Shown here piece after piece: positions 8,029 through 16,015 of a stretch of 35,604 nt of DNA. Made by a program: the position numbers and the translations under genes. The stretch is from NCBI GenBank assembly GCA_016297645.1, contig JAEDGF010000014.1, positions 1 through 35,604 of the forward strand. Reading direction: 5' to 3'. Positions within the stretch are counted from its first letter, which is position 1; each line of letters begins with the position of its first letter. This stretch comes from Clostridiaceae bacterium (lineage in GTDB: Bacteria > Bacillota > Clostridia > Oscillospirales > Acutalibacteraceae). The notes beneath the pieces are model-generated. The model was not told the DNA's origin. It ran no database searches and saw only the letters and a list, made by a program, of their open reading frames with translations.

Positions 8029-9183
8029 ATGGCAGAAGATATCCTCAACCGTTTTAAAGAAGGCGATGTCGAGACCGAAAGCGTCGACACCGGAAAAAAA
8101 GTCAAGATAGGTATCATCGGTACCGGCTGGATAGCTGAGGCTCATGTCAAAAATTACCTTCGCTGTCCCGATGTTGAAATCGTTGCCGCAGCCGACCTCG
8201 TTCCCGGCAAGGCAGAGAAGTTCTGCAAGGCAAACGGAATAGACGGCATCCGTCTTTATCCCGACCATAAGTCCATGATTGACGCGGAAGAGCTTGACGC
8301 CGTCAGCGTCTGCACATATAACAGAACACATGCGGAATGCTCCATTTATGCTCTTGAACACGGCGTAAATGTACTTCTTGAAAAGCCCATGTGCGTTACT
8401 CTCGACGAAGCCGTTGAGATAGTAAAAGCCGAGAAAAAGAGCGGCAAGATCCTCTCCATCGGCTTCCAGCCCCGTTTTGACGAGAACATGAAGATGCTCA
8501 AAGCTATCGTTGAATCCGGCGAGCTCGGTCAGATCTACTACATTCAGACCGGCGGCGGCAGAAGAAGAGGTATCCCCACGCCTTACGGCACGAGCTTCAT
8601 TGAGGACAAAACAGCAGGTCTCGGCGCACTTGCCGACATTGGCTGCTATTCGCTCGATATGGTTCTCAATTCGATCGGCTATCCCAAGCCCCTTACCGTT
8701 TCGGGTTATACTTCGGCTTTCTTCGGAAAAGACCCCAACTACTATCCCACTCATCCCGAATATGCGAAGGTATTCGGCGTTGACGACTTCGCGGCTGCTT
8801 TCATTCGTCTTGAAGGCGGAATTGTTCTCGATTTCAGAATTTCGTGGGCTATGAATATGGACACCGCAGGCGACACGCTTATTCTCGGAACAAAAGCCGG
8901 ACTTCGTATCCCGTCAACAGAGTGCTGGAACGGCAGCATCGGCGGGCCTCTCAAAATATACAAGACCCTTGCAGGCAGCGAGATCGAAACGGAAGTTCCC
9001 GAGCGCACAAACAAAGAGGATAACTTCTATAACAAGATAAGACTCTTTGTCGATGCCGTTAAGTACGGCAAGCCCGCTCCCGTACCGTCAAGCCAGATCC
9101 TCTACAACCAGGCTATCATCGACGGTATTGCCCGTTCGGCTGCTCTCGGCAAAGAAATCACTCTCGATATTCCCGAGGTTTGA
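8029..9183 (+). CDS. Gfo/Idh/MocA-family NAD(P)-dependent oxidoreductase (second copy)
   Basis: A 384-residue dehydrogenase-like protein with a ~24-residue N-terminal extension before the Rossmann strand. The nucleotide loop IGIIGTGWIAEAH is at residues 27-39, EKP at 118-120 (catalytic Lys119), and ALADIGCYSLD at 200-210. It resembles inositol or sugar dehydrogenases but the substrate is unknown. Compared with the neighbours, its codons are strikingly rich in CTC, CCC and AAG, which may mean high expression. Its ATG follows an AAAGGAG-type site overlapping the end of the IMPase gene. It is not a close duplicate of the copy at 5572-6549: length and motif contexts differ. Confidence 0.9.
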   Translation: MAEDILNRFKEGDVETESVDTGKKVKIGIIGTGWIAEAHVKNYLRCPDVEIVAAADLVPGKAEKFCKANGIDGIRLYPDHKSMIDAEELDAVSVCTYNRTHAECSIYALEHGVNVLLEKPMCVTLDEAVEIVKAEKKSGKILSIGFQPRFDENMKMLKAIVESGELGQIYYIQTGGGRRRGIPTPYGTSFIEDKTAGLGALADIGCYSLDMVLNSIGYPKPLTVSGYTSAFFGKDPNYYPTHPEYAKVFGVDDFAAAFIRLEGGIVLDFRISWAMNMDTAGDTLILGTKAGLRIPSTECWNGSIGGPLKIYKTLAGSEIETEVPERTNKEDNFYNKIRLFVDAVKYGKPAPVPSSQILYNQAIIDGIARSAALGKEITLDIPEV

Positions 9184-9200
9184 TTTTCGGCAGATAAAGT

Positions 9201-9722
9201 ATGATAAAAGAGTTCCTTGAACTCGGTCAGATAGTCGGAACCCACGGGGTCAGGGGCGAAATGCGCCTGAACCCGTGGTGCGATTCTCCCGAGTTTGCAG
9301 CAAAATTCAAAACCGTTTATTTTGACGAAAAGGGGACACAGCCGGTAAAGGTCGTTTCCTGTCGTCCTCACGGCAATGTCGCTCTTATCAGGCTGACGGG
9401 TGTGAATTCCGCGAACGATGCGGAAAAAATGAGAAATACCGTCTTGTATATCAGGCGCGGCGATGCGCACCTTCCGCACGGTACTTGGTTTATAAGCGAG
9501 CTTATCGGCTGCGAGGTTTATGATGCGGACGACCGCACGCATGTTTACGGTACGCTCAGTGAAGTAATGCAGACCGGCGCTAACGATGTATGGGCGGTAA
9601 AGGATAACAACGGCAGAGAGTATCTTGTTCCCGCCGTTAAAAGCGTTGTCATAGAAACGGATGTTGAGCAAAACAGCGTCTATATAAGACCCCTGAAAGG
9701 AATTTTTGACGATGCGGATTGA
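9201..9722 (+). CDS. rimM: 16S rRNA processing protein RimM
   Basis: A 173-residue RimM, the ribosome-maturation factor that binds S19 and helps assemble the 30S head. The N-terminal domain carries GQIVGTHGVRGEMRLNPW near residues 9-26. The C-terminal PRC-barrel half holds LIGCEVYD, GANDVWAV and EYLVPAVKSVV. It overlaps the start of trmD by 11 bases, the common rimM-trmD arrangement. The usual partner rpsP is not upstream here; a metabolic dehydrogenase gene is. Confidence 0.96.
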   Translation: MIKEFLELGQIVGTHGVRGEMRLNPWCDSPEFAAKFKTVYFDEKGTQPVKVVSCRPHGNVALIRLTGVNSANDAEKMRNTVLYIRRGDAHLPHGTWFISELIGCEVYDADDRTHVYGTLSEVMQTGANDVWAVKDNNGREYLVPAVKSVVIETDVEQNSVYIRPLKGIFDDAD

Positions 9723-10458
9723 TATTATGACGCTGTTTCCCGAAATGTGCCGCACGGTTTTTTCCGAAAGTATTATCGGCAGAGCCGTTGCAAAGGGTAT
9801 AATAGAGATAAATGCGGTCAATATCCGTGATTTTTCGGCGGACAAGCATAACCGCGTTGACGATACGCCTTACGGCGGCGGAATGGGAATGCTTATGCAG
9901 GCGCAGCCTATTTACGACTGTTACTGCCATATAAAAGACGAAATGAACGCAGTCCCTCATGTTATCTATATGTCGCCGCAGGGTAAGGTGCTTACGCAGG
10001 AGAGGGCAAAGGAGCTTTCAAAGCTCGACAACATAGTTATTCTCTGCGGCCATTACGAAGGTGTTGACGAGCGTATCCTCGAAGAAATCGTCGACGAGGA
10101 GATTTCGATCGGCGACTATGTCCTGACGGGCGGCGAATTGCCTGCCCTTGTTCTGACCGACTGCATTGCACGGATGATAGACGGAGTATTACCCAACGCG
10201 GAAGCGTATTCCGGAGAGAGTCACTTCAATGTTCTTCTTGAACACCCGCAGTATACGAAGCCCTTTTCGTGGCACGGCAAGACCGTTCCCGAAGTCCTTA
10301 TTTCCGGACATCATGCGAACATTGATGAGTGGAAGCGGCAGGAGTCGATAAGGCGTACTTTCGAACGGCGACCCGAGCTTCTCGATAAAGCAAGTTTGTC
10401 AAAAAAAGACTGTCTTTTCCTTCAAAAAATAAAATCGGAGACAAAAAAAACAGATTAA
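9712..10458 (+). CDS. trmD: tRNA (guanine-N1)-methyltransferase TrmD
   Basis: A 248-residue SPOUT methyltransferase that makes m1G37 in tRNAs. It begins MRIDIMTLFPEM, the conserved family start, which is why I use ATG 9712 and not the in-frame TTG at 9706. The trefoil-knot SAM site shows PYGGGMGMLMQ, LCGHYEGVDER and ISIGDYVLTGGELPA, and the C-terminal part has the usual HPQYTKP stretch. Translation overlaps the end of rimM. The usual downstream rplS is missing; a 176-base gap leads to HPr. Confidence 0.97.
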   Translation: MRIDIMTLFPEMCRTVFSESIIGRAVAKGIIEINAVNIRDFSADKHNRVDDTPYGGGMGMLMQAQPIYDCYCHIKDEMNAVPHVIYMSPQGKVLTQERAKELSKLDNIVILCGHYEGVDERILEEIVDEEISIGDYVLTGGELPALVLTDCIARMIDGVLPNAEAYSGESHFNVLLEHPQYTKPFSWHGKTVPEVLISGHHANIDEWKRQESIRRTFERRPELLDKASLSKKDCLFLQKIKSETKKTD

Positions 10459-10566
10459 AGACATAAAACTGTCCTTATTCTATTGTTAATCTGCACAAAT
10501 CGACTTGTTTGAATTTGTTAGTATTTAGATTTTCACACGAATTATTTTTCTTGCATTTTATTTTGA

Positions 10567-10594
10567 TTGACGATATTGATGTTTGTGATATAAT
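10567..10594 (+). promoter_or_regulatory. Sigma-A type promoter for HPr
   Basis: -35 TTGACG (10567-10572) and -10 TATAAT (10589-10594) with 16-base spacing, 40 bases before the HPr start. It separates the HPr-uvrC unit from trmD. Confidence 0.7.
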
Positions 10595-10634
10595 ATAACG
10601 AGTAAACAATTTTCCGGAGGGAGATTCTTATAGT

Positions 10635-10898
10635 ATGGTAGTAAGGGATATCACTGTTCAGAACCAGGTAGGACTTCATGCGCGCCCCGCCACATTCTTC
10701 ATTCAGAAGGCGAACGAGTTCAAGTCATCGATTTGGGTTGAAAAAGACGAGCGCAGAGCAAACGCAAAAAGCCTTCTCGGTGTTCTTTCTCTCGGTGTTA
10801 CAGGCGGAACCGACATCAGGATCATTGCTGACGGTTTGGACGAGAACGAGGCTGTCGATGCTCTTTCCAAGCTCGTTATCTCAGGTTTTGCCGAGTAA
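10635..10898 (+). CDS. HPr-family phosphocarrier protein
   Basis: An 87-residue HPr. His15 lies in GLHARPA (13-19), the site phosphorylated by PEP via enzyme I. Ser46 lies in NAKSLLGVLSLG, the HPr-kinase site used in carbon catabolite control. Both fall at the canonical positions, so this is a true HPr-type protein and not a Crh-type protein lacking His15. It could serve sugar PTS transport, regulation, or both; no PTS permease or enzyme I lies in the window. The start ATG follows GGAGGGAG with a rather long 11-base spacing. Confidence 0.93.
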   Translation: MVVRDITVQNQVGLHARPATFFIQKANEFKSSIWVEKDERRANAKSLLGVLSLGVTGGTDIRIIADGLDENEAVDALSKLVISGFAE

Positions 10899-10966
10899 TC
10901 GATTCGGTGTGAAAAGCTGTGTGTCGGTTTGTCCCGATGCACTTTTTTCATTTTAAGAGGAAAATA

Positions 10967-12799
10967 ATGGATATTCAGCAGCTAAGAAAAAAAGCAACGG
11001 CGCTTCCGCGCAAGCCCGGCGTGTATATAATGAAAGACAAAACCGGGACAATAATATATATCGGAAAAGCGAAGGTGCTTTGTAACCGCGTGTCACAGTA
11101 TTTCGGCTCGCAAAACAACCACACGCGCAAGGTGCGCAAAATGGTCGAGAATGTCAATGATTTCGATTATATCGTTGTCAGCAGTGAGTTTGAAGCGCTC
11201 GTTCTCGAATGCAATCTTATAAAAAAACACCAGCCGAAATACAACATACTGCTCAAAGACGATAAAGGGTACAGCTATGTAAGGGTCACGCGCGGTGAGT
11301 GGAAAAGAATAAGTGCCGTTAAGCAAAAAGCAGACGACGACGCTGTCTACTACGGTCCGTTTACAAGCTCGGAAAATTCCTCTGCTGCGGTCAGACAGGC
11401 ACTTGACATATTCATGCTGCCCCATTGCGGCAGAGTCTTTCCGCGCGACATAAATAAAAAGTCGCGCCCGTGTCTTAATTACCATATAAAGCTCTGCTCA
11501 GCGCCGTGCTGCGGTCTTATATCTCAGCAGAAGTACGACGCAAACGCCGATGACGCAGTTAAATTTATTCTGGGCGGAAAAAGTGATTACCTTAAACAGC
11601 TCTATTCGGAGATGAATAAAGCTTCCGAGGAGCTTGAATTTGAAAAGGCTGCGAAGCTGCGCGACAGAATAAGAGCCGTTGAGAGAGTGTCGCAAAAACA
11701 GCATGTTGTTTCGGTAAAAACAGAAGAACAGGATGTTTTCGGCATAGCCGGGACGGGAAACAAAAGCGCCGTCTGTGTTTTGTCCTTTCGCGGCGGTGCA
11801 CTTACCGATACAAAAACATTTATTGTCGACAGAATTGACGACAGTGCAGCGGAATATTCGGAGATTTTGTGTTCCTATTATTCCACCGCCGATGATATAC
11901 CCGTTCAAATATGTGTCGACTGCGAATTTGACGAAAAAGAGGACACCGAAAAATATCTTTCCGAGATAAAAAAGAAAAAAGTGCGAATCGTCCGTCCGCT
12001 TGCCGGTGAAAACGCCGGTGTTGTTGAAATGGCGCGCAATAACGCCATGCAGAAGCTGTCGCGGCTTATTACAAGCGACGACAGAAACAGGGCAGTCCTT
12101 CTCGAATTGCAGGAGATGCTCGGACTTGCCGATTATCCGCAGTATATAGAATCCTATGATATCTCGAATACCGCCGGACATGAAAATGTCGCCGGTATGA
12201 TAGTATACAAAGACGGAAAGCCGTTCAGAAAATCCTACCGCAGATTCATGATAAAATCATTTGAGGGACAGGATGACTTTCGTTCGCTTGCAGAAGTCAT
12301 CAACCGCCGCATAAGCGAATACTATACAAACGAGGGAGCAGGCGAGGGCTTCGGCGTAAAGCCCGACCTTATTCTTCTTGACGGCGGACTCGGTCAGGTC
12401 ACGGCAGTAAGAGAAATTCTTGTAAAAAGAAATTTCGATGTACCCCTTTTCGGTATGGTCAAGGACGGAAAGCACCGTACCCGCGCCATCACCTCCGAGG
12501 GAGGAGAGGTCGCTATCAAAGACAGCAGAAGCGTTTTTTCGTTCGTTTCCGAAATTCAGGAGGAGGTTCACAGATACGCCATTTCGTATCACCGTGAGAA
12601 AAGGAAAAAGACCACTCTTGAAAGCACGCTTTGTGCTGTCGAGGGCGTGGGAAAAACACGCGCGAAGGCTTTAATGCAGCGCTTTAAAACGCTGTCGGCA
12701 ATTTCCGCAGCCGATTACAACGACCTTATTTCAGTCCCCGGAATTACCGCTCCGGTTGCGGAAAACATCCTTAAATTTTTCGATGCAAACAAAAAATAG
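10967..12799 (+). CDS. uvrC: Excinuclease ABC subunit C
   Basis: A 610-residue UvrC, the nuclease that cuts on both sides of a lesion in nucleotide excision repair. It has an N-terminal GIY-YIG domain (PGVY at 17-20, IIYIGKAK at 29-36), a central UVR motif (LEFEKAAKLRDRIRAVE) that binds UvrB, a C-terminal RNase H-like nuclease region (ESYDISN, LILLDGG) and tandem helix-hairpin-helix motifs (VEGVGKTRAKAL, VPGITAPVAENI). I chose ATG 10967 because AGAGGA lies 7 bases upstream and the protein then starts at the family position. The gene ends in TAG. Confidence 0.97.
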   Translation: MDIQQLRKKATALPRKPGVYIMKDKTGTIIYIGKAKVLCNRVSQYFGSQNNHTRKVRKMVENVNDFDYIVVSSEFEALVLECNLIKKHQPKYNILLKDDKGYSYVRVTRGEWKRISAVKQKADDDAVYYGPFTSSENSSAAVRQALDIFMLPHCGRVFPRDINKKSRPCLNYHIKLCSAPCCGLISQQKYDANADDAVKFILGGKSDYLKQLYSEMNKASEELEFEKAAKLRDRIRAVERVSQKQHVVSVKTEEQDVFGIAGTGNKSAVCVLSFRGGALTDTKTFIVDRIDDSAAEYSEILCSYYSTADDIPVQICVDCEFDEKEDTEKYLSEIKKKKVRIVRPLAGENAGVVEMARNNAMQKLSRLITSDDRNRAVLLELQEMLGLADYPQYIESYDISNTAGHENVAGMIVYKDGKPFRKSYRRFMIKSFEGQDDFRSLAEVINRRISEYYTNEGAGEGFGVKPDLILLDGGLGQVTAVREILVKRNFDVPLFGMVKDGKHRTRAITSEGGEVAIKDSRSVFSFVSEIQEEVHRYAISYHREKRKKTTLESTLCAVEGVGKTRAKALMQRFKTLSAISAADYNDLISVPGITAPVAENILKFFDANKK

Positions 12800-12861
12800 C
12801 TCATATTTTGAAAAATGTTGACAGAAAATGCTGTTGAATTCACCGAATAAAGAAAAAAATA

Positions 12862-12891
12862 TTGACAAACCACCCGTTTCGGTGTGATAAT
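12862..12891 (+). promoter_or_regulatory. Promoter of the rsmD-coaD gene group
   Basis: -35 TTGACA (12862-12867) and an extended -10, TGTGATAAT (hexamer 12886-12891), with an 18-base spacer, about 60 bases before rsmD. Confidence 0.7.
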
Positions 12892-12952
12892 ATACTAAAC
12901 TGTAAACGGGAGTATCCGGCGGTGTTTGTTTTTCTGCCGTCAGGTGTGGTCT

Positions 12953-13504
12953 ATGCGAGTTGTCAGCGGTACGGCGAGAGGGCGCAGGCTTGTTTCGCCC
13001 GACGGATATGATGTCCGTCCGACTACCGATAAAGTTAAAGAATCGGTTTTCAATATTATTCAATTCGAGGTCGAGGGCGTTCGTATGCTCGATCTGTTTG
13101 CCGGCAGCGGTCAGATGGGTATCGAGGCTTTGAGCCGCGGCGCGGAGTTCGTCGTTTTTGTCGACAGCTCCAAAAAGAGTCTTGATGCCGTCAGGAGCAA
13201 TCTTGCAGCAGTCGGATTTTCCGATAGATCAGCCGTCGTTTTCGGTGACTCGCTGAATTATCTTAACGGATGCCGCGATAAATTCGGGGTCGTGTTCCTT
13301 GATCCGCCTTATCATAAGGGGCTTATCCCGAAGTCGTTCGAGCTTTTGCCGGGTGTGCTGGACGAAAACGCCGTTGTAGTCTGCGAAACAAAGGCGGACG
13401 AAGATCTGCCGGAAAATTTCGGCTGTTTTGAAAAGACAAAGGAATATAAGTATTCGTCTGTCAAGATAACTCTTTACCGTCCAAAAAATACAGCGGAGGT
13501 TTGA
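12953..13504 (+). CDS. rsmD: 16S rRNA (guanine(966)-N2)-methyltransferase RsmD
   Basis: A 183-residue Rossmann-fold SAM-dependent methyltransferase of the RsmD family. MRVVSGTARGRRL at the start, RPTTDKVKESVFNII, the SAM loop LDLFAGSGQMGIEALSRGA and the catalytic motif IV DPPY are all visible. The ATG at 12953 gives the standard family start and has AGGTG upstream. The next gene, coaD, begins 3 bases after the stop; rsmD-coaD is a widespread pair. Confidence 0.95.
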   Translation: MRVVSGTARGRRLVSPDGYDVRPTTDKVKESVFNIIQFEVEGVRMLDLFAGSGQMGIEALSRGAEFVVFVDSSKKSLDAVRSNLAAVGFSDRSAVVFGDSLNYLNGCRDKFGVVFLDPPYHKGLIPKSFELLPGVLDENAVVVCETKADEDLPENFGCFEKTKEYKYSSVKITLYRPKNTAEV

Positions 13505-13507
13505 TAT

Positions 13508-14005
13508 ATGGCGTCCTTGGCGATTTGTCCCGGGTCGTTTGACCCCATTACCGTCGGGCATCTTGATATAATCCGCCGTACGGCAAAGATGTTCGACCGG
13601 GTTACCGTTCTTGTCCTTACGAACTCAAAGAAAAACGGCGGAATGTTTACTCCTGCCGAACGCGTTGATTTTATAAAACGCAGCATTTCACATCTTCCCA
13701 ATGTCGATGTTGAATTCCACGACGGACTTCTTGCGGAATATGCCGTAAAAAAAGGCGCGACTGCCATAGTTAAAGGCTTGCGCGTGCTGTCCGATTACGA
13801 GGATGAATTCAAACAGGCATTGACAAACAAGAAGCTTGCAAGCGACATTGAAACCATTTTTATGGTCACGGACACGGAATATATGTTCCTCAGTTCGAGC
13901 CTTGTGAAAGAGGTCGGCAGCTACGGCGCCGATATTTCGGATTTCGTTCCCCCTGCAATAAAACAGGATATAGAAAAAAGAATAAGAGAATTAAGAGAAA
14001 GGTGA
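13508..14005 (+). CDS. coaD: Phosphopantetheine adenylyltransferase
   Basis: A 165-residue nucleotidyltransferase catalysing 4'-phosphopantetheine + ATP to dephospho-CoA, the fourth step of CoA synthesis. It shows CPGSFDPITVGHLDII (residues 7-22, with the TxGH nucleotide motif at 15-18), VKGLRVLSDYEDE, and SSSLVKEV in the C-terminal half. It is a normal-length, intact gene. The window also encodes coaX and a pantothenate-type transporter component, so three CoA-supply functions lie within 20 kb. Confidence 0.96.
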   Translation: MASLAICPGSFDPITVGHLDIIRRTAKMFDRVTVLVLTNSKKNGGMFTPAERVDFIKRSISHLPNVDVEFHDGLLAEYAVKKGATAIVKGLRVLSDYEDEFKQALTNKKLASDIETIFMVTDTEYMFLSSSLVKEVGSYGADISDFVPPAIKQDIEKRIRELRER

Positions 14006-14012
14006 AACAAAA

Positions 14013-14558
14013 ATGAGAGTTGAAGATTTACTCAGCCAGATAGAGGACCTTCTTGAAGAAGGCAAGCGTTCGCTTGTCGGCGACAAGGTCAGAGTCGATG
14101 CGGAAGCCATCCGCTCAATAATTGCCGATATCAAGATAAGTATGCCCGACGAGGTTATCCAGGCGCGCAAAATCGCTGCCGAGCGCAAGGTCATTCTTGC
14201 TCAGGCAAACGACAACGCCGAGCGTCAGATAGCCCAGGCGGAGATACAGGCGCGTAAGCTCGTTGAAGAAAGCGAGATTACACGCGTTGCCAACGAAAAC
14301 GCCGCTTCGATTATCGCAGACGCAAAGAAGCAGGCGGCGGATATCGTCGAGCAGGCAAAGAAGAATTCGGCTGAAATCGTCAATAACGCTCAGAAGTGGG
14401 CAACCGAGCTTCGCAACGGCGCAACCGGTTTCGTTGACAAAATAATGGCTGAAACCGACGATATTCTTTCGCAGAGCATCGACGATTTCACAAAGAGTCT
14501 TAACAAAGTCAGAATTGCTTCCCAGCAGCTTAAATCCGCTACTACAAAGCAGTCCTGA
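14013..14558 (+). CDS. Coiled-coil protein, DivIVA/ATP-synthase-b-like helix
   Basis: A 181-residue, almost wholly helical and strongly charged protein with no signal peptide or membrane segment. A long Ala/Gln/Glu/Lys-rich coiled coil spans about residues 45-140 (AERKVILAQANDNAERQIAQ and later AKKQAADIVEQAKK repeats). This resembles the F0 subunit b or DivIVA-like proteins often annotated simply as 'ATPase' beside coaD in Clostridia. It starts 7 bases after coaD behind an AGAAAGGTG site. Its function is not known; a scaffold role is inference. No nucleotide-binding motif is visible. Confidence 0.75.
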   Translation: MRVEDLLSQIEDLLEEGKRSLVGDKVRVDAEAIRSIIADIKISMPDEVIQARKIAAERKVILAQANDNAERQIAQAEIQARKLVEESEITRVANENAASIIADAKKQAADIVEQAKKNSAEIVNNAQKWATELRNGATGFVDKIMAETDDILSQSIDDFTKSLNKVRIASQQLKSATTKQS

Positions 14559-14576
14559 ACGAATTAAAAAGCATTG

Positions 14577-14602
14577 CCTCGCATATGTATTGTGCGAGGT
14601 GT
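14577..14602 (+). promoter_or_regulatory. Hairpin covering the ribosome site of the DUF4830 gene
   Basis: CCTCGCA (14577-14583) pairs with TGCGAGG (14593-14599) across a 9-base loop. The right arm contains the GAGGTG ribosome site (14597-14602) of the next gene, 7 bases before its ATG. The hairpin could lower translation or, given the U-rich sequence after it, act as a partial attenuator. Confidence 0.45.
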
Positions 14603-14608
14603 TTGTTT

Positions 14609-15058
14609 ATGTACGGCGTTTTTAAAAGAAAAAAAGTCATTTTTTATCTGTTATCGTTTCTTGCCGCAATTTGTTCGGTTGCCTTTGCCGTTTCTCTTTT
14701 GTCTAAGGGAACGGGCAAAGAAGCCCCGAAGGACTCAAATTCCGTCTGCGTTTCATTTCTGAAAGGAAAGAAAGTCTCCGTGACGGAGGATAAACCCGTA
14801 AGTATCGAAACCACTTCGATAAAAAAGGAGCAGTCCGAGGTTTTTTCGGAGTATAACGAGCTTCAAAAAAAACAGGGCTTTGATTTGAGCGCTTACTCCG
14901 GAAAAACCGTTACAAAATACACATATCGTGTGACAGACAGAAAACGGAATGATCTTGTAGCGGTTGTCTTTCTCTACGACGGCAAGATAATAGGCGGCGA
15001 TATACATTGTATCGGTGCGGACGGATATATGACGGGATTTGACGGTGAAACTGTTTGA
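14609..15058 (+). CDS. DUF4830-type membrane-anchored protein
   Basis: A 149-residue protein with a basic N-terminus and one hydrophobic segment (about residues 10-32), then an extracytoplasmic domain. The domain carries EYNELQKKQGFDLSAYSGK, a TKYTYRV strand, and a closing DGKIIGGDIHCIGADGYMTG, which I recognise as the DUF4830 pattern of Clostridia. Function unknown. I start at ATG 14609 because GAGGTG lies 7 bases upstream; an in-frame ATG at 14585 would have none and would fall inside the hairpin. The stop codon overlaps the TTG start of the following pseudouridine synthase gene. Confidence 0.75.
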   Translation: MYGVFKRKKVIFYLLSFLAAICSVAFAVSLLSKGTGKEAPKDSNSVCVSFLKGKKVSVTEDKPVSIETTSIKKEQSEVFSEYNELQKKQGFDLSAYSGKTVTKYTYRVTDRKRNDLVAVVFLYDGKIIGGDIHCIGADGYMTGFDGETV

Positions 15059-15783
15059 ATGAAAAAATAAGACTTGATAAATTTATATCAAATCAGACGG
15101 GCGTTTCGCGCTCGGAAACAAAAAAACTCATAAAAAAGGGATTTGCCGCCGTGAACGGCACGGCAGTTAAAAACGCCGAAATTTCCGTTGACCCGGAAAG
15201 TGATACGGTCGTTTTCTGCGGCGACACTCTCAGCTATAAAAAGTATATCTACATAATGATGAACAAACCGGCGGATGTCGTTTCGGCTTCGCGTTCTCCC
15301 GAAGAACGGACAGTGGTAGACCTCGTTCCCGATTCCATGAAGCGGCGCGGACTTTTTCCCGCAGGACGGCTTGACAAGGATTCGACCGGATTTGTGCTTA
15401 TCACGGACGACGGCGAGTTTGCACACTCCGTTTTATCCCCCTCTCGTCATGTCCCGAAAACATATCTCGTCACAGCCGAAACGGAGCTTTCTCCCGAAAA
15501 TGAAAAGAAATTTATGTCCGGAGTTGAGCTTTCCGACGGCGTAACAAAGCCTGCGAAGATCACAAAAACGGAAAAATATATCGACGGACATCCCGTTTAC
15601 GAGGTCGTTCTCTTTGAAGGGCGCTATCATCAGATAAAGAGAATGTTCTCATCCCTCGGCAGCTGTGTGCTGGGATTGCACAGAATTTCATTCGGCGGAC
15701 TGAAACTTGACGAGAGTCTTTTACCGGGCGAATGCAGGGAACTCGGCAGCGAAGAAGTCGCCGAAATTACAAAAAATCGCTGA
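15055..15783 (+). CDS. RsuA/RluB-family rRNA pseudouridine synthase
   Basis: A 242-residue pseudouridine synthase with an N-terminal S4 RNA-binding domain (RLDKFISNQTGVSRSETKKL, about residues 6-25) and the catalytic domain signature FPAGRLDKDSTGFVLITDDG with its catalytic aspartate. YHQIKRMF is the conserved C-terminal motif. It modifies uridine in 16S or 23S rRNA; RsuA versus RluB/RluF cannot be settled by eye. It starts at TTG 15055, which overlaps the DUF4830 stop (the nearby ATG runs straight into TAA), so expression is probably coupled. Confidence 0.92.
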   Translation: MNEKIRLDKFISNQTGVSRSETKKLIKKGFAAVNGTAVKNAEISVDPESDTVVFCGDTLSYKKYIYIMMNKPADVVSASRSPEERTVVDLVPDSMKRRGLFPAGRLDKDSTGFVLITDDGEFAHSVLSPSRHVPKTYLVTAETELSPENEKKFMSGVELSDGVTKPAKITKTEKYIDGHPVYEVVLFEGRYHQIKRMFSSLGSCVLGLHRISFGGLKLDESLLPGECRELGSEEVAEITKNR

Positions 15784-15796
15784 ACTATTGGTGAAA

Positions 15797-15848
15797 ATAT
15801 ACAACGGCTTTATCTACAAAAAAGTAGGTCTGCTGTTGTATATTTTTT
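15797..15848 (+). terminator. Terminator after the pseudouridine synthase gene
   Basis: Outer stem ATATACAAC/GTTGTATAT (15797-15805 with 15835-15843), inner CTAC/GTAG and a run of Ts (15843-15848), 13 bases after the stop. It closes the rsmD-to-synthase gene group. Confidence 0.75.
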
Positions 15849-15922
15849 ATAGTCAAACTATGCGTGATTTAACATTTTTCCATAAAAACGACCCCAAAAT
15901 TTGTATCTTTTTATAAAAAGAC

Positions 15923-15951
15923 TTGCTTTTTCAATTAAAAATGAGTATTAT
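15923..15951 (+). promoter_or_regulatory. Promoter of the PucR-type regulator
   Basis: -35 TTGCTT (15923-15928) and -10 TATTAT (15946-15951), 17-base spacer, 64 bases before the start codon. Confidence 0.55.
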
Positions 15952-16015
15952 ATAACTGTTGTCTTTTGTGTTTTTTGTATATAAGCTTTGTTCAATGAAA
16001 GGAATGCAATAATAT

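Noticed and set aside
10451..10493. CAGATTAA/TTAATCTG inverted repeat at the trmD stop as a terminator
   Set aside because: The stem is AT-rich with a 27-base loop and no T-tract follows; left uncalled.
11498..12181. Long open frame antisense to uvrC (and similar ones antisense to ftsE at 17245-17919, metK at 24834-25460 and the metallophosphoesterase at 23578-24048)
   Set aside because: Each lies fully opposite a well-supported gene, has low-quality Cys/Phe/Arg-rich sequence without domains, and lacks a ribosome site.
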